Translations under genes and position numbers: made by a program | In this document: positions 26,953-36,338 of the stretch, piece by piece | How the letters are laid out: the number at the start of each line of letters is the position of its first letter | Position numbering within the stretch: the first letter of the stretch is position 1 | Notes under the pieces: generated by a model | What the model was told of the DNA's origin: nothing | The model's input: the letters and a program-made list of their open reading frames with translations, nothing else | The model's database searches: none | Assembly (NCBI GenBank): GCA_002255955.1 | Contig: NKIM01000003.1 | Coordinates: 1 to 64,000, forward strand | Length of the DNA: 64,000 bases | Direction of reading: 5' to 3' | Source: Burkholderiales bacterium PBB2 | GTDB taxonomy: Bacteria; Pseudomonadota; Gammaproteobacteria; Burkholderiales; Burkholderiaceae_C

Positions 26953-27585
26953 TCAACGCAGACCTGCCATGTAGTCGGCAACGGCCTTGATTTCGCGGTC
27001 GTTCATCTTGGCGGCCACTTGGGTCATCTGGACACTGTTCTTGCGAACGCCATCACGGAACTGAACCAATTGCGAAGCGGTGTAGTCCGCATGCTGACCC
27101 GACACGCGGGGGTATTGGGCAGGCATGCCGGCACCGTTGGGCGAGTGGCAGCTGGCGCAAGCGGCGATTTGACGGTCTGGGATGCCACCGCGGTAAATGC
27201 GCTCACCCAAAGCCACGGTGTCTTTGTCTTTGGCAAAGCCGGGCTTGGCTTGCTTGGAAGCGAGCCAGTAAGCGATGTTGCGCATGTCGTCATCGCTCAG
27301 GCCGGCCACCATGCCGCTCATCACGGCATTGGCGCGCTTGCCAGATTTGAATTCGTGCAATTGCTTGACCAGGTATTCGGGGTGCTGCTGAGACAGCTTG
27401 GGGTTGACCGGTGTGGTCGAGTTGCCATCGGCGGCGTGGCAAGCAACGCACATCGCAAAAGAGGCTTCGCCTTTGGCCAAATCGGGCTTGGCGGCGGCGG
27501 GTGCAGCAGCGGGGTTGGCCAAAGCAGAACCGGCCACCAAAGCAGACACGGTGGCGGACATCAGGATAGAAACAATTGACTTCAT
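26953..27585 (-). CDS. Diheme cytochrome c4 (first copy)
   Basis: A 210-residue periplasmic electron carrier with a Sec signal (MKSIVSILMSATVSALVAGSALA), then two cytochrome c domains each with a heme site, CVACH and CASCH, and Met ligand regions (AVMSGMVAGLSDDDMRN; KNSVQMTQVAAKMNDRE). Cytochrome c4 feeds electrons to terminal cbb3/caa3 oxidases. ATG at 27585. It is divergent from engB, and its promoter shares a CATTGTAGAATCC motif (complement of 27628-27640) with the second c4 gene at 39607. Confidence 0.95.
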   Translation of the reverse strand: MKSIVSILMSATVSALVAGSALANPAAAPAAAKPDLAKGEASFAMCVACHAADGNSTTPVNPKLSQQHPEYLVKQLHEFKSGKRANAVMSGMVAGLSDDDMRNIAYWLASKQAKPGFAKDKDTVALGERIYRGGIPDRQIAACASCHSPNGAGMPAQYPRVSGQHADYTASQLVQFRDGVRKNSVQMTQVAAKMNDREIKAVADYMAGLR

Positions 27586-27627
27586 GGGGCGTCGTCCAAA
27601 AGTTGGAAATGTGAGCGCAAAACCCAA

Positions 27628-27640
27628 GGATTCTACAATG
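27628..27640 (-). promoter_or_regulatory. Putative cytochrome c4 -10 region
   Basis: On the minus strand the sequence CATTGTAGAATCC contains TAGAAT as a -10 hexamer (27635-27630), about 50 bases upstream of the cytochrome c4 ATG. The matching CATTGTAAAATCT precedes the other c4 gene at 39564-39576. The reverse strand offers TACAAT (27634-27639) for engB, so back-to-back promoters may share this core. Confidence 0.45.
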
Positions 27641-27683
27641 AGGTCTGCGTCAGTTTCCTGACGACACAAGGTTCCCCCTACTT

Positions 27684-28430
27684 ATGAGCTCCAGCCCCCG
27701 CGTTTCCAAGCCCAAGCCCCCAAGCACCACACCCACGCCTGCCGCCCCGGCCGCCGTGACCCCCATGGGCTGGATGCACACCGCACGTTTTTTGACCACC
27801 GCAGCGCAACTGCACCATTTGCCTGCGCTGGACACCCCTGAGATCGCCTTTGTGGGCCGTTCCAATGCCGGCAAGTCCACCTGCATCAACACGCTGACCC
27901 AGCAAAAACAGCTGGCTTTTGCCTCCAAAAAACCAGGCCGCACCCAACACATCAACCTGTTTGCCCTGGGCAAGCAGGGCATCACCGACGCCGTGCTGGC
28001 CGATTTGCCCGGCTATGGCTACGCCGCTGTGGCCAAGATGGACAAATTGCGCTGGCAGCAAGTCATGGCCAACTACCTGGTCAGCCGCGAGAACCTGACG
28101 GGCATCGTCATGATGTGCGACCCGCGCCACGGCCTGACCGATCTGGACGACATCTTGCTGGAAGTGATCCGCCCCCGGGTGGAGCAGGGCCTGAAGTTCC
28201 TGATCATCCTGACCAAAGCCGACAAGCTCACCCGTGCCGAGCAGGCCAAGGCCCTGTCGATCGCGCGACTGCAAGCGGGCGGGGGTGAAGTCAAACTGTT
28301 CTCGGCCCTGAAAAAACAAGGGGTGGATGACGTGGCCAAGCTGCTGTGGGACTGGACCCATCCGGTCGAAGGCGCTGCCCCCGCCCCGGCGGAGCCCCCC
28401 GAAGACGAACCCGAAGCGCTGGACGAGTGA
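27684..28430 (+). CDS. engB: Ribosome biogenesis GTPase EngB/YihA (first copy)
   Basis: A 248-residue essential GTPase of large-subunit assembly. G1 is GRSNAGKST (residues 58-66), G2 region KPGRTQHINLF, G3 DLPGYGYAAV, G4 TKADKL and G5 FSALKKQG. A Pro/Ala/Thr-rich N-terminal extension (about 27 residues) and an acidic Pro-rich tail flank the G domain. It is divergent from cytochrome c4, an arrangement repeated by the second copy at 38738-39538 in mirror orientation. Confidence 0.95.
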   Translation: MSSSPRVSKPKPPSTTPTPAAPAAVTPMGWMHTARFLTTAAQLHHLPALDTPEIAFVGRSNAGKSTCINTLTQQKQLAFASKKPGRTQHINLFALGKQGITDAVLADLPGYGYAAVAKMDKLRWQQVMANYLVSRENLTGIVMMCDPRHGLTDLDDILLEVIRPRVEQGLKFLIILTKADKLTRAEQAKALSIARLQAGGGEVKLFSALKKQGVDDVAKLLWDWTHPVEGAAPAPAEPPEDEPEALDE

Positions 28431-28472
28431 CCTGAGTCACCCACGGCGGCTTCATGCGCATGGAGCAAGCCT

Positions 28473-29423
28473 TTGAGCCCGAACATCCAGACTTGGCAGC
28501 AAGCGCTGCCCCACGGCATCACCCTCAGCTGCCGCGCCTGTGGCGACAAGGGACGCCCCGTGCTGATGTTTTTGCACGGCTTTCCGGAAGCCGCCTTCGT
28601 TTGGGACGAACTGCTGGTGCACTTTGCCCGCCCCGAAAACGGGGGCTACCGCTGCGTGGCCCCCAATCTGCGCGGCTATGAGCTGTCCAGCGCCCCGGCC
28701 GATGTGAAAGACTACCGGGCCAAATTTCTGGTGCAAGACATCGTGGCCCTGATCGAAGCCGAATGCGACGGTCAGCCGCTGGCCGCGCTGGTCGCCCACG
28801 ACTGGGGCGGCGCGGTGGCTTGGAACGTGTCCAACCAGCACCCAGAGCGCATGCACCAGTTGGTGATCATCAATTCGCCCCACCCTGCGCCCTTCCTCAA
28901 GGCCATGCAAAGCGACCCGGCGCAGCAAGCGGCCAGCGCTTACATGAGCTTCTTGGTGCAGCCCCACGCTGCAGCGCAGCTTTCGGCCAACGGCTTTTCG
29001 CAGTTGCTGGGGTTTTTGCGGGGCGACGACGATCAGCTCAGTGGCGCGCACAGCCTGGCCGCCAAAGCCGCACCTTGGCTCACGCCCGAGGTCGAGGAAC
29101 GCTACAAGTTTGTCTGGTCGCAGGGACTCGACGGGGGCTTGAATTACTACCGCGCCTCACCGCTGCGGCCCGTCACCGCCACCGAAGATTTCATCTCGGA
29201 CATGGTGTTGCCGGCCGAAATTTTGCGCATCGGTGTGCCCACCTTGGTGCTATGGGCGCAAGACGACATCGCCTTGCGGCCGTGCCTGACCGAGGGGCTG
29301 GACCAGCATGTGCCGGACCTGACTTTGGTGCCGATTGAGAACGCCACGCATTGGGTGGTGCATGAGCAGCCGGCGCGGGTGATCTCAGAGATCAGCCGCT
29401 TCTTGAAGCACCCCGATCAGTAA
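28473..29423 (+). CDS. Alpha/beta hydrolase (epoxide hydrolase / haloalkane dehalogenase type)
   Basis: A 316-residue hydrolase with the oxyanion motif FLHGFPEAAFVWDELL, nucleophile Asp in LVAHDWGGAVAWNV (the D-W-G-G nucleophile elbow of epoxide hydrolases and dehalogenases), acid region LVLWAQDDIAL and catalytic His in IENATHWVVHEQP. The start is a TTG at 28473; no in-frame ATG lies close upstream. It follows engB by 43 bases. Its stop overlaps the convergent acyltransferase gene by seven bases. The substrate is unknown; epoxide hydrolase is the more common role for this motif. Confidence 0.8.
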   Translation: MSPNIQTWQQALPHGITLSCRACGDKGRPVLMFLHGFPEAAFVWDELLVHFARPENGGYRCVAPNLRGYELSSAPADVKDYRAKFLVQDIVALIEAECDGQPLAALVAHDWGGAVAWNVSNQHPERMHQLVIINSPHPAPFLKAMQSDPAQQAASAYMSFLVQPHAAAQLSANGFSQLLGFLRGDDDQLSGAHSLAAKAAPWLTPEVEERYKFVWSQGLDGGLNYYRASPLRPVTATEDFISDMVLPAEILRIGVPTLVLWAQDDIALRPCLTEGLDQHVPDLTLVPIENATHWVVHEQPARVISEISRFLKHPDQ

Positions 29424-30280
29424 ACGCCCGGCTCGCCCTCGGGCCGGGTCTTGAAGCGCTTGTGGACCCAATAGTATTGGGCCGGCTCCAAGCGGATGAT
29501 CTCGGCCAAGCGTTCGTTCATGCGCACGGTGTCCGCCATTGCGTCGTCGCTTGGGAAGTCGGACCAAGGCGGGCCCACTTCGATGTCGTAGCCTTGCGCG
29601 GTCAGCCGCGTGACCACCGGCACCACCTGAGCACCCACCAGTTTGGCCATGCGCGAAAGCGAGGGCACGGTGGCCGCATTCACGCCCATGAAAGGCACAA
29701 AGATCGAGTCTTCGCGCCCCAGATCCATGTCGGGCGAGAGGTGCAAACGCTCGCCCCGCTTGAGGCCCACGATGATTTTTCGGATGCCATCGTGGCGGAA
29801 ATAAGGTTTGACATGGCCCCAACGCTCACGCCCTTGACGCACCCAGGCTTCGAGCTCAGGGTTGGTCTGGGTCACATAAATGAAGGCCACGGGCTGCTGC
29901 GCATTCATGGCCACGGCAGTGCCACCGGCATCGAGCCCCACGAAATGCGGCGCAAACAAGACCATGGGCCTTTGGGCGGACAGCACCTCGGGCGCACCGC
30001 ACCATCGCAAGCGCGAACGCACCACCGCTTCAGGGGCATGCCACAACCAGGCGCGATCGACCAAAGTCTGCCCCACCAGTCGGAAGTGTTCACGGGCCAG
30101 GGCCAAGCGCTCGGCCTCGGTCAGCTCGGGCATGCACAGCCGCACATTGGTCAGCACGATGTGGCGGCGCGAGCGCGCAAAGCACCACAGCAACCAGCCC
30201 AAGCCCGCGCCCACGGCACGCACCCGTGACAGGGGCCAGCCGGCCATCCAGCGCATGCAGGCAATGAAAAAAGAAATCAT
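29417..30280 (-). CDS. Lipid A lauroyl-type acyltransferase (LpxL/HtrB family)
   Basis: A 287-residue membrane-associated acyltransferase that would add a secondary acyl chain to lipid A. The HxxxxD catalytic box is APHFVGLD; downstream landmarks are KIIVGLKRGERLHLSPDMDLGREDSIFVPFMGVNAATVPSLSRMAKL and YWVHKRFKTRP at the C-terminus. N-terminal hydrophobic anchor MISFFIACMRWMAGWPL. Start at 30280, overlapping the upstream paralogue's stop by ATGA. Tandem LpxL-type genes are normal in betaproteobacteria. Confidence 0.9.
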   Translation of the reverse strand: MISFFIACMRWMAGWPLSRVRAVGAGLGWLLWCFARSRRHIVLTNVRLCMPELTEAERLALAREHFRLVGQTLVDRAWLWHAPEAVVRSRLRWCGAPEVLSAQRPMVLFAPHFVGLDAGGTAVAMNAQQPVAFIYVTQTNPELEAWVRQGRERWGHVKPYFRHDGIRKIIVGLKRGERLHLSPDMDLGREDSIFVPFMGVNAATVPSLSRMAKLVGAQVVPVVTRLTAQGYDIEVGPPWSDFPSDDAMADTVRMNERLAEIIRLEPAQYYWVHKRFKTRPEGEPGVY

Positions 30281-31107
30281 GAATCTTGCCGAGGCGATTT
30301 GTAGCGGGCATAGCCCCACAGGTACTGCTGCGGGCACGTCAAGATCAATTGCTCCATCGCCTGGTTGATTTGCACCACGGCCACGTCCAAATCGGCCGAC
30401 AAGTCATGGCCCAGCGTCTGGGTGTGCAAACGAAAACCTCGGCCCCAGCTCAAACGCTCGCCCCAGATCAGCACCACTTGGGCACCGGTTTGCGCGGCCA
30501 AGCGGGCCGCCAAGGTCATGGTGTAAGCCGGCTTGCCGAAAAACGGGGCCCATTGGCCCATGCCATCCGGGGGCACTTGGTCAGGCAACAAACCCACAGC
30601 ATGGCCCGAGCGCAAAGCCTTGATCAACTGGCGCACGCCCGCCAAGGTGGTGGGCACCGCCTCCAGCCCTGGGCGGTTGCGGGCCGCATCCATCACCGCG
30701 CCCAAGCCCGCGTGGCGCGAGGGTCGGTACAAAACGGTCAAAGGGCCGTGGTCGCCGCCAAAGCGCGAGGCCAAGGCCTGCGCCGTGATTTCAAAGCAGC
30801 CCATGTGGGGCGTCAAAAACAAGACCCCCTTGCCAGCGGCATAGGCTTGTGCGGCCGCTTGGTCCTCGGCCCATTGCACGGGCGCAGGGCGGCCCAGCCA
30901 CAAGCGAGGCAACTCGGCCGACATGCACCCGGCCTGCCCCACGGCACCGAGCACGGTGCGCCAACCCAAGCCTGCCTGCTGAATGTTGTCCCAAAAACGG
31001 CGGCGGTAAGTGGGCGACAAAGCCCAAGACAGCCAGCCGCCCAGCCAGCCCATGGCATGCAGGGACCACAAAGGCCAGACCGAAAAGAAACGGAACCATC
31101 TCATCAT
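30277..31107 (-). CDS. Lipid A acyltransferase family protein (LpxL-like), second tandem gene
   Basis: A paralogue of the adjacent acyltransferase, 276 residues, with the catalytic box as TPHMGCFE (the usual Asp is replaced by Glu, H-x4-E). Other conserved stretches are VLYRPSRHAGLGAVMDAAR, LIKALRSGHAVGLLPDQVPPDGMGQWAPFFGKPAYTMTLAARL and QYLWGYARYKSPR. The HxxxxE variant is known in lauroyl transferases. A GTG at 31137 could extend the start by ten residues. It is the first gene of the pair and divergent from the HTH gene at 31296. Confidence 0.88.
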   Translation of the reverse strand: MMRWFRFFSVWPLWSLHAMGWLGGWLSWALSPTYRRRFWDNIQQAGLGWRTVLGAVGQAGCMSAELPRLWLGRPAPVQWAEDQAAAQAYAAGKGVLFLTPHMGCFEITAQALASRFGGDHGPLTVLYRPSRHAGLGAVMDAARNRPGLEAVPTTLAGVRQLIKALRSGHAVGLLPDQVPPDGMGQWAPFFGKPAYTMTLAARLAAQTGAQVVLIWGERLSWGRGFRLHTQTLGHDLSADLDVAVVQINQAMEQLILTCPQQYLWGYARYKSPRQDS

Positions 31108-31295
31108 AGGGGGTGATTTTGCCTTGAACTGGGCCACATCTTGAGGCGACTGGGACAGGCAGCCAGAAAGGCCTACCGGTTTTCATCACAGCGCTACCGG
31201 TTCGGCACCCCCACAAACAGGCGGGCACTGCATACCATCAAAACAGGCAAATGCATCCAACACGGCATTTCCATCCACCCAGCAGAGGACACCCC

Positions 31296-31949
31296 ATGAA
31301 AAACGACAAACTCTCACCCGCTTACTTCAGCACCAGCGAGGTCGCCAAGGTGCTGAGTCTGTCCGTTGGGACCGTGCAGCGCATGGTCGAGCACGGCGTC
31401 TTCAAAGCCTTTGTGACGCAAGGCGGACACCGCCGAATTTTGGCCAGCTCGCTCGACGAGTTTTGCCAAGCACAAGGCTTTGCCAGCCCCCAGGCCCCAC
31501 ATGGCACCCCCTTGATTTGCATCTTGCATGCCAGCGACCAAATGACCAGCGCTTTGGCGCAACTGAGCCAATGGGGCGATGTGCGGGTCATCACGCAACC
31601 CCTGGACCTGATGGGCATGCGCCGGGACATCGGGGCTTTGTTCATCGATGCCCGCATCGCTTGGGTGCACGAGGCGCCGCTCCACCTGCAAGACACCAGC
31701 GCACGGGACGCCCGCATCGTCGTCTACAACAGCGACCACCTGCCCGCTTCGAGCGCCTTGCATGCCGCCGCCCATATGTTGACCGTGCCCGGCGACATCA
31801 GCACCGACTTGGTGTTCGGCTACCTGATGGGCAGCACCGACCGGCACCCGCTGTCGATCGCCACCCGCCCTGTTATGCCTTTGGCCGAAGCGGCTCACTT
31901 GCCAAGCGCCCAGCCGCCGCGCAAGCCATCGCTCGCTGCGGCATCTTGA
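31296..31949 (+). CDS. Excisionase-type HTH protein with receiver-like C-terminus
   Basis: A 217-residue putative regulator. Residues 9-60 (AYFSTSEVAKVLSLSVGTVQRMVEHG ... QGGHRRILASSLDEF) form a MerR/excisionase-type winged helix-turn-helix. The C-terminal part (about 70-190) has alternating beta-alpha segments, LICILHASDQ, IGALFIDARIAWV, ARIVVYNSD and HMLTVPGDIS, that look like a degenerate receiver domain with an Asp near the phosphorylation position. The receiver interpretation is inference. AGAGGA Shine-Dalgarno upstream. Its stop codon lies within the groESL promoter -35 region, so it is tightly packed against the chaperonin operon. Confidence 0.7.
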   Translation: MKNDKLSPAYFSTSEVAKVLSLSVGTVQRMVEHGVFKAFVTQGGHRRILASSLDEFCQAQGFASPQAPHGTPLICILHASDQMTSALAQLSQWGDVRVITQPLDLMGMRRDIGALFIDARIAWVHEAPLHLQDTSARDARIVVYNSDHLPASSALHAAAHMLTVPGDISTDLVFGYLMGSTDRHPLSIATRPVMPLAEAAHLPSAQPPRKPSLAAAS

Positions 31950-31973
31950 AAACCTCGCAAAAGGCCTTATGAT
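31946..31973 (+). promoter_or_regulatory. Sigma70 promoter of groESL
   Basis: TTGAAA (31946-31951) and TATGAT (31968-31973) with 16-base spacing. The -35 overlaps the stop codon of the preceding HTH gene, and the -10 abuts the CIRCE operator, so HrcA bound there would block initiation. Confidence 0.75.
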
Positions 31974-31999
31974 TAGCACTCGATGGAGTTGAGTGCTAA
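31973..31999 (+). promoter_or_regulatory. CIRCE operator (HrcA binding site)
   Basis: A perfect match to the CIRCE consensus: TTAGCACTC (31973-31981), nine-base spacer, GAGTGCTAA (31991-31999). CIRCE is bound by the heat-shock repressor HrcA. It sits at the expected transcription start, about 80 bases upstream of groES. Confidence 0.95.
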
Positions 32000-32077
32000 C
32001 AACACCCCTCCACAGCGTTCAACAGCACCCTACGGGTGCTTTCGTTTTAAACCCTTGTTTCAAATCCAGGAGATTCC

Positions 32078-32365
32078 ATGAAACTGCGTCCTTTGGGCGA
32101 TCGCGTGATCGTCAAGCGTATCGAAAGCGAAACCAAAACAGCTTCGGGCATCGTGATCCCCGATTCCGCTGCTGAAAAGCCTGATCAAGGTGAAGTCTTG
32201 GCCGTCGGCCCTGGCAAGACCAACGACAAAGGCGAGACCAAAGCCCTGAGCGTGAAAGTCGGCGACCGCGTCTTGTTCGGCAAGTACAGCGGCCAGACCG
32301 TCAAAGTCAATGGCGACGAGCTGTTGGTCATGAAAGAAGAAGACCTGTTCGCCGTGGTCGAATAA
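32078..32365 (+). CDS. groES: Co-chaperonin GroES
   Basis: The 95-residue heptameric lid of the chaperonin. The family pattern [14 protein letters not shown], mobile loop [62 protein letters not shown] is complete. The start has an AGGAG Shine-Dalgarno eight bases upstream. Leucine codons are half TTG (four of eight) and AAA lysines are common, as in the left part of the window. It is 43 bases upstream of groEL. Confidence 0.98.
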   Translation: MKLRPLGDRVIVKRIESETKTASGIVIPDSAAEKPDQGEVLAVGPGKTNDKGETKALSVKVGDRVLFGKYSGQTVKVNGDELLVMKEEDLFAVVE

Positions 32366-32387
32366 GTCTCAATTTTCCATTTTTTAA

Positions 32388-34058
<1,671 letters not shown>

Positions 34059-34100
34059 TGCCTGCCCGGCAGGCCCCAGGGCCTGTCACGCTGACCTCCG

Positions 34101-34128
34101 AAAAGGGGCACCGCAAGGTGCCCCTTTT
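34101..34128 (+). terminator. Rho-independent terminator after groEL
   Basis: Stem AAAAGGGGCACC (34101-34112) and GGTGCCCCTTTT (34117-34128) with a GCAA tetraloop, running into six Ts. It ends groESL transcription. The following 190 bases up to the DUF1631 gene are GC-rich and hold only a palindromic GATAATC element at 34284. Confidence 0.93.
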
Positions 34129-34282
34129 TTCATGTTCGATCCATCCCTTCAAGCCGGCCGCAGGCACCCCGCAAACCGAGGGGTCGACAGCGCGGCGGCG
34201 TGCCAATCCGCACACCGGGCACCGGCGCTGAACCCGCTCTTGCAGCCCGGGCGCCACAAGCCTGCGCCAGCCGGCCCGCGCA

Positions 34283-34297
34283 CGCTGATAATCAGCG
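34283..34297 (+). promoter_or_regulatory. Palindromic GATAATC element upstream of the DUF1631 gene
   Basis: The 15-base sequence CGCTGATAATCAGCG is a perfect palindrome around one central base and contains GATAAT, a plausible -10 hexamer, 36 bases before the start codon at 34320. The same 15-mer GCTGATAATCAGCGC occurs 5' of glmU at 52251. No -35 was recognised. Confidence 0.4.
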
Positions 34298-34319
34298 CCA
34301 AATCCGGCACCCCGTTCGC

Positions 34320-36338
34320 ATGTCCAACGCACCTACCCTGCATTCCCTGCTGACCGAAGCCATGACCCAGGCGCCGGGCCTGAGTCGTCACCTGCTCAAC
34401 GCCATCCAGGACGAGCTGGACAGCCGCCCCAAGCACTTCCACCTGCTGGATGGCTGGCGGCGCATGCGCGCGCGCTTCCCCAACGATTTCGAAACCGCCC
34501 TGCTGCCCCTGCTGCAGGCCTCGGCCCGCGGCGAAGACCCGCTGCAGCGCAAGCTGGACGACATCAACTCCCTGAGCCTGGTCGACGACCGCCAGGCCCT
34601 GCAGGACGTGGCTGTGGCCCATGTGATCCACGCCGTGGAAGAGCACGCCCGCGCCGAGCTGCACCAGCTCGGCAATGTCTTCGCCGCCTTGCGCGGTACC
34701 GCGCGGGCCCTAAAGAACGAGAACCCGGTGCGCCCGGCTCTGTTTGCCCAGGCGCTGCTGGTGGCCCTGTCCAGCGTCGAGATGGAGCCGCAAGCGCGTT
34801 ACGAGCTGATGCAGGCAGCCTCGCAACCCATGGCCAGCGGCATGCTGCGCGTTTACAGCGCCCTGTGCGCCCAGGTGCGCGCGGCCGACCTCAGCCCCAT
34901 GGTGGCCAGCCACGCGGCCCAGCGCAGCAGCCCCGAGGCCGACATGCGCCTGGCCCTGGCGCGGCGCAGCACCCAACCCGCCACCCTGGACGGCCTGGCC
35001 CGCCGCGTGCACGAGCACAACAGCCGGCCCATGCCGCTGTCGCCCGCCGGCAGCAGCCCAAGCCCAGCGGCCGCCGCGCCGGTGTTCCGCGCCGGCCCCG
35101 GCCCCGACCTGCTGAGCCGGCTCTACGACCAGATCCTGGCCGACCCACGCCTGCTGCCGCCGCTCAAGGCTTTGCTGGCGCGTTTGCAGGTGGCCGTGGT
35201 GCGCCTGGCCCGCAGCGATGCCAATCTCTTGCACAAGCAGGACCACCCCACCTGGCAGCTGCTCAACCGCGTGGCCGCGCACGGCATGGCCTTCGAGCGC
35301 GCCGACGACGAACGCCTGCAGAGCTTTCTGCGCTTCATCGAAGGCGAAGTCCAGGGCCTGATCGACGCCGCCCTGCCCAGCGCCGCCCTGTTCCAGCAAG
35401 CGCTCAGCCGGGTCGACGCCCACATCAGCAGCCAGGCCCAGCAACGCAGCGAACGCAGCGCGCAGGCCCTGGGTGCGCTCGAGCGCGAATCCATGCGCGA
35501 GGCCTGGCTCAAGCTGCTGCGCGAGCAGCTGGCGCAGCAGACGGCCGAAGCCCCGCTGGGCCCCAAGCTGCGCCGATTCCTGGGCACGGCCTGGGCCGAA
35601 GTGATCGTGCAGGCCATGGTGCTGCACGGCCGCGAATCAAGCCAGGCCATGGCCCGCATCGAATGGGTGGACCAGTTGCTGGACAGCCTGCACGACGCGC
35701 CCGACGAGCGCTCGCGCCAGCGTCTGCGCCAGAAGCTGCCCGCCTTGATCGACGGGCTGCGCAGCGGCTGCGATGCCATCGCCCTGCCCGAGGCGCAGCG
35801 CGAAGCGGTGCTGCAGGAGCTGATGTTCCAGCACGGCCGCGTGCTGCGCGGCCAGCATGCCCTGCCGGAGGCGGCCAAGGCCATCGAGGCGGCCCAGCGC
35901 AGCGCCGGCAAGCAAGAGCTCAGCCCCGAGGAGCTGTTGCAGCGCCTGCTGGTCGAACGCGAATCGCAGATGTCCACGCAATGGGCCCACACCCGGGTCA
36001 ACCGCGGCCACCTGCCCACGGTGCCGGTACAGCTCTACGACCAGAACGACTCGGCCGAGGCGCGCAGCGCGCTCAGCGCCTGGCTGGACGCCCTGCACAT
36101 CGGCGGCTGGTACCACCTGTTCGTGCAAAGCCACTGGCTGACCGCCCAGGTCGCCTGGATCAGCGAGAGCGGGCAGTTCTTCCTCTTCGTCGGCCAGGAC
36201 CCCGACCAGCGCCACTCGCTGACCCGCGCGGCCCTGGAGCGCCTGCTGACCCACGGCCTGATCACTGCTCTTGATGAAAACAGCCTGGTGCAGCGCGCCG
36301 TCGACACCTTGATGCAAGACCTGGACGATGAGGCCTGA
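34320..36338 (+). CDS. DUF1631 family protein
   Basis: A 672-residue protein of the DUF1631 family found in beta- and gammaproteobacteria. It starts MSNAPTLHSLLTEAM; the N-terminal half (for example LDDINSLSLVDDRQALQDVAVAHVI) and C-terminal half (LDALHIGGWYHLFVQSHWLTAQVAWISESGQFFLFVGQD) match the family pattern. The C-terminal segment resembles a small beta-barrel of PilZ-like type, which is inference. It is mostly helical, Ala-, Gln- and Arg-rich, and has no signal peptide. The function is not established. Its last 11 bases overlap the patatin gene start. Confidence 0.85.
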   Translation: MSNAPTLHSLLTEAMTQAPGLSRHLLNAIQDELDSRPKHFHLLDGWRRMRARFPNDFETALLPLLQASARGEDPLQRKLDDINSLSLVDDRQALQDVAVAHVIHAVEEHARAELHQLGNVFAALRGTARALKNENPVRPALFAQALLVALSSVEMEPQARYELMQAASQPMASGMLRVYSALCAQVRAADLSPMVASHAAQRSSPEADMRLALARRSTQPATLDGLARRVHEHNSRPMPLSPAGSSPSPAAAAPVFRAGPGPDLLSRLYDQILADPRLLPPLKALLARLQVAVVRLARSDANLLHKQDHPTWQLLNRVAAHGMAFERADDERLQSFLRFIEGEVQGLIDAALPSAALFQQALSRVDAHISSQAQQRSERSAQALGALERESMREAWLKLLREQLAQQTAEAPLGPKLRRFLGTAWAEVIVQAMVLHGRESSQAMARIEWVDQLLDSLHDAPDERSRQRLRQKLPALIDGLRSGCDAIALPEAQREAVLQELMFQHGRVLRGQHALPEAAKAIEAAQRSAGKQELSPEELLQRLLVERESQMSTQWAHTRVNRGHLPTVPVQLYDQNDSAEARSALSAWLDALHIGGWYHLFVQSHWLTAQVAWISESGQFFLFVGQDPDQRHSLTRAALERLLTHGLITALDENSLVQRAVDTLMQDLDDEA

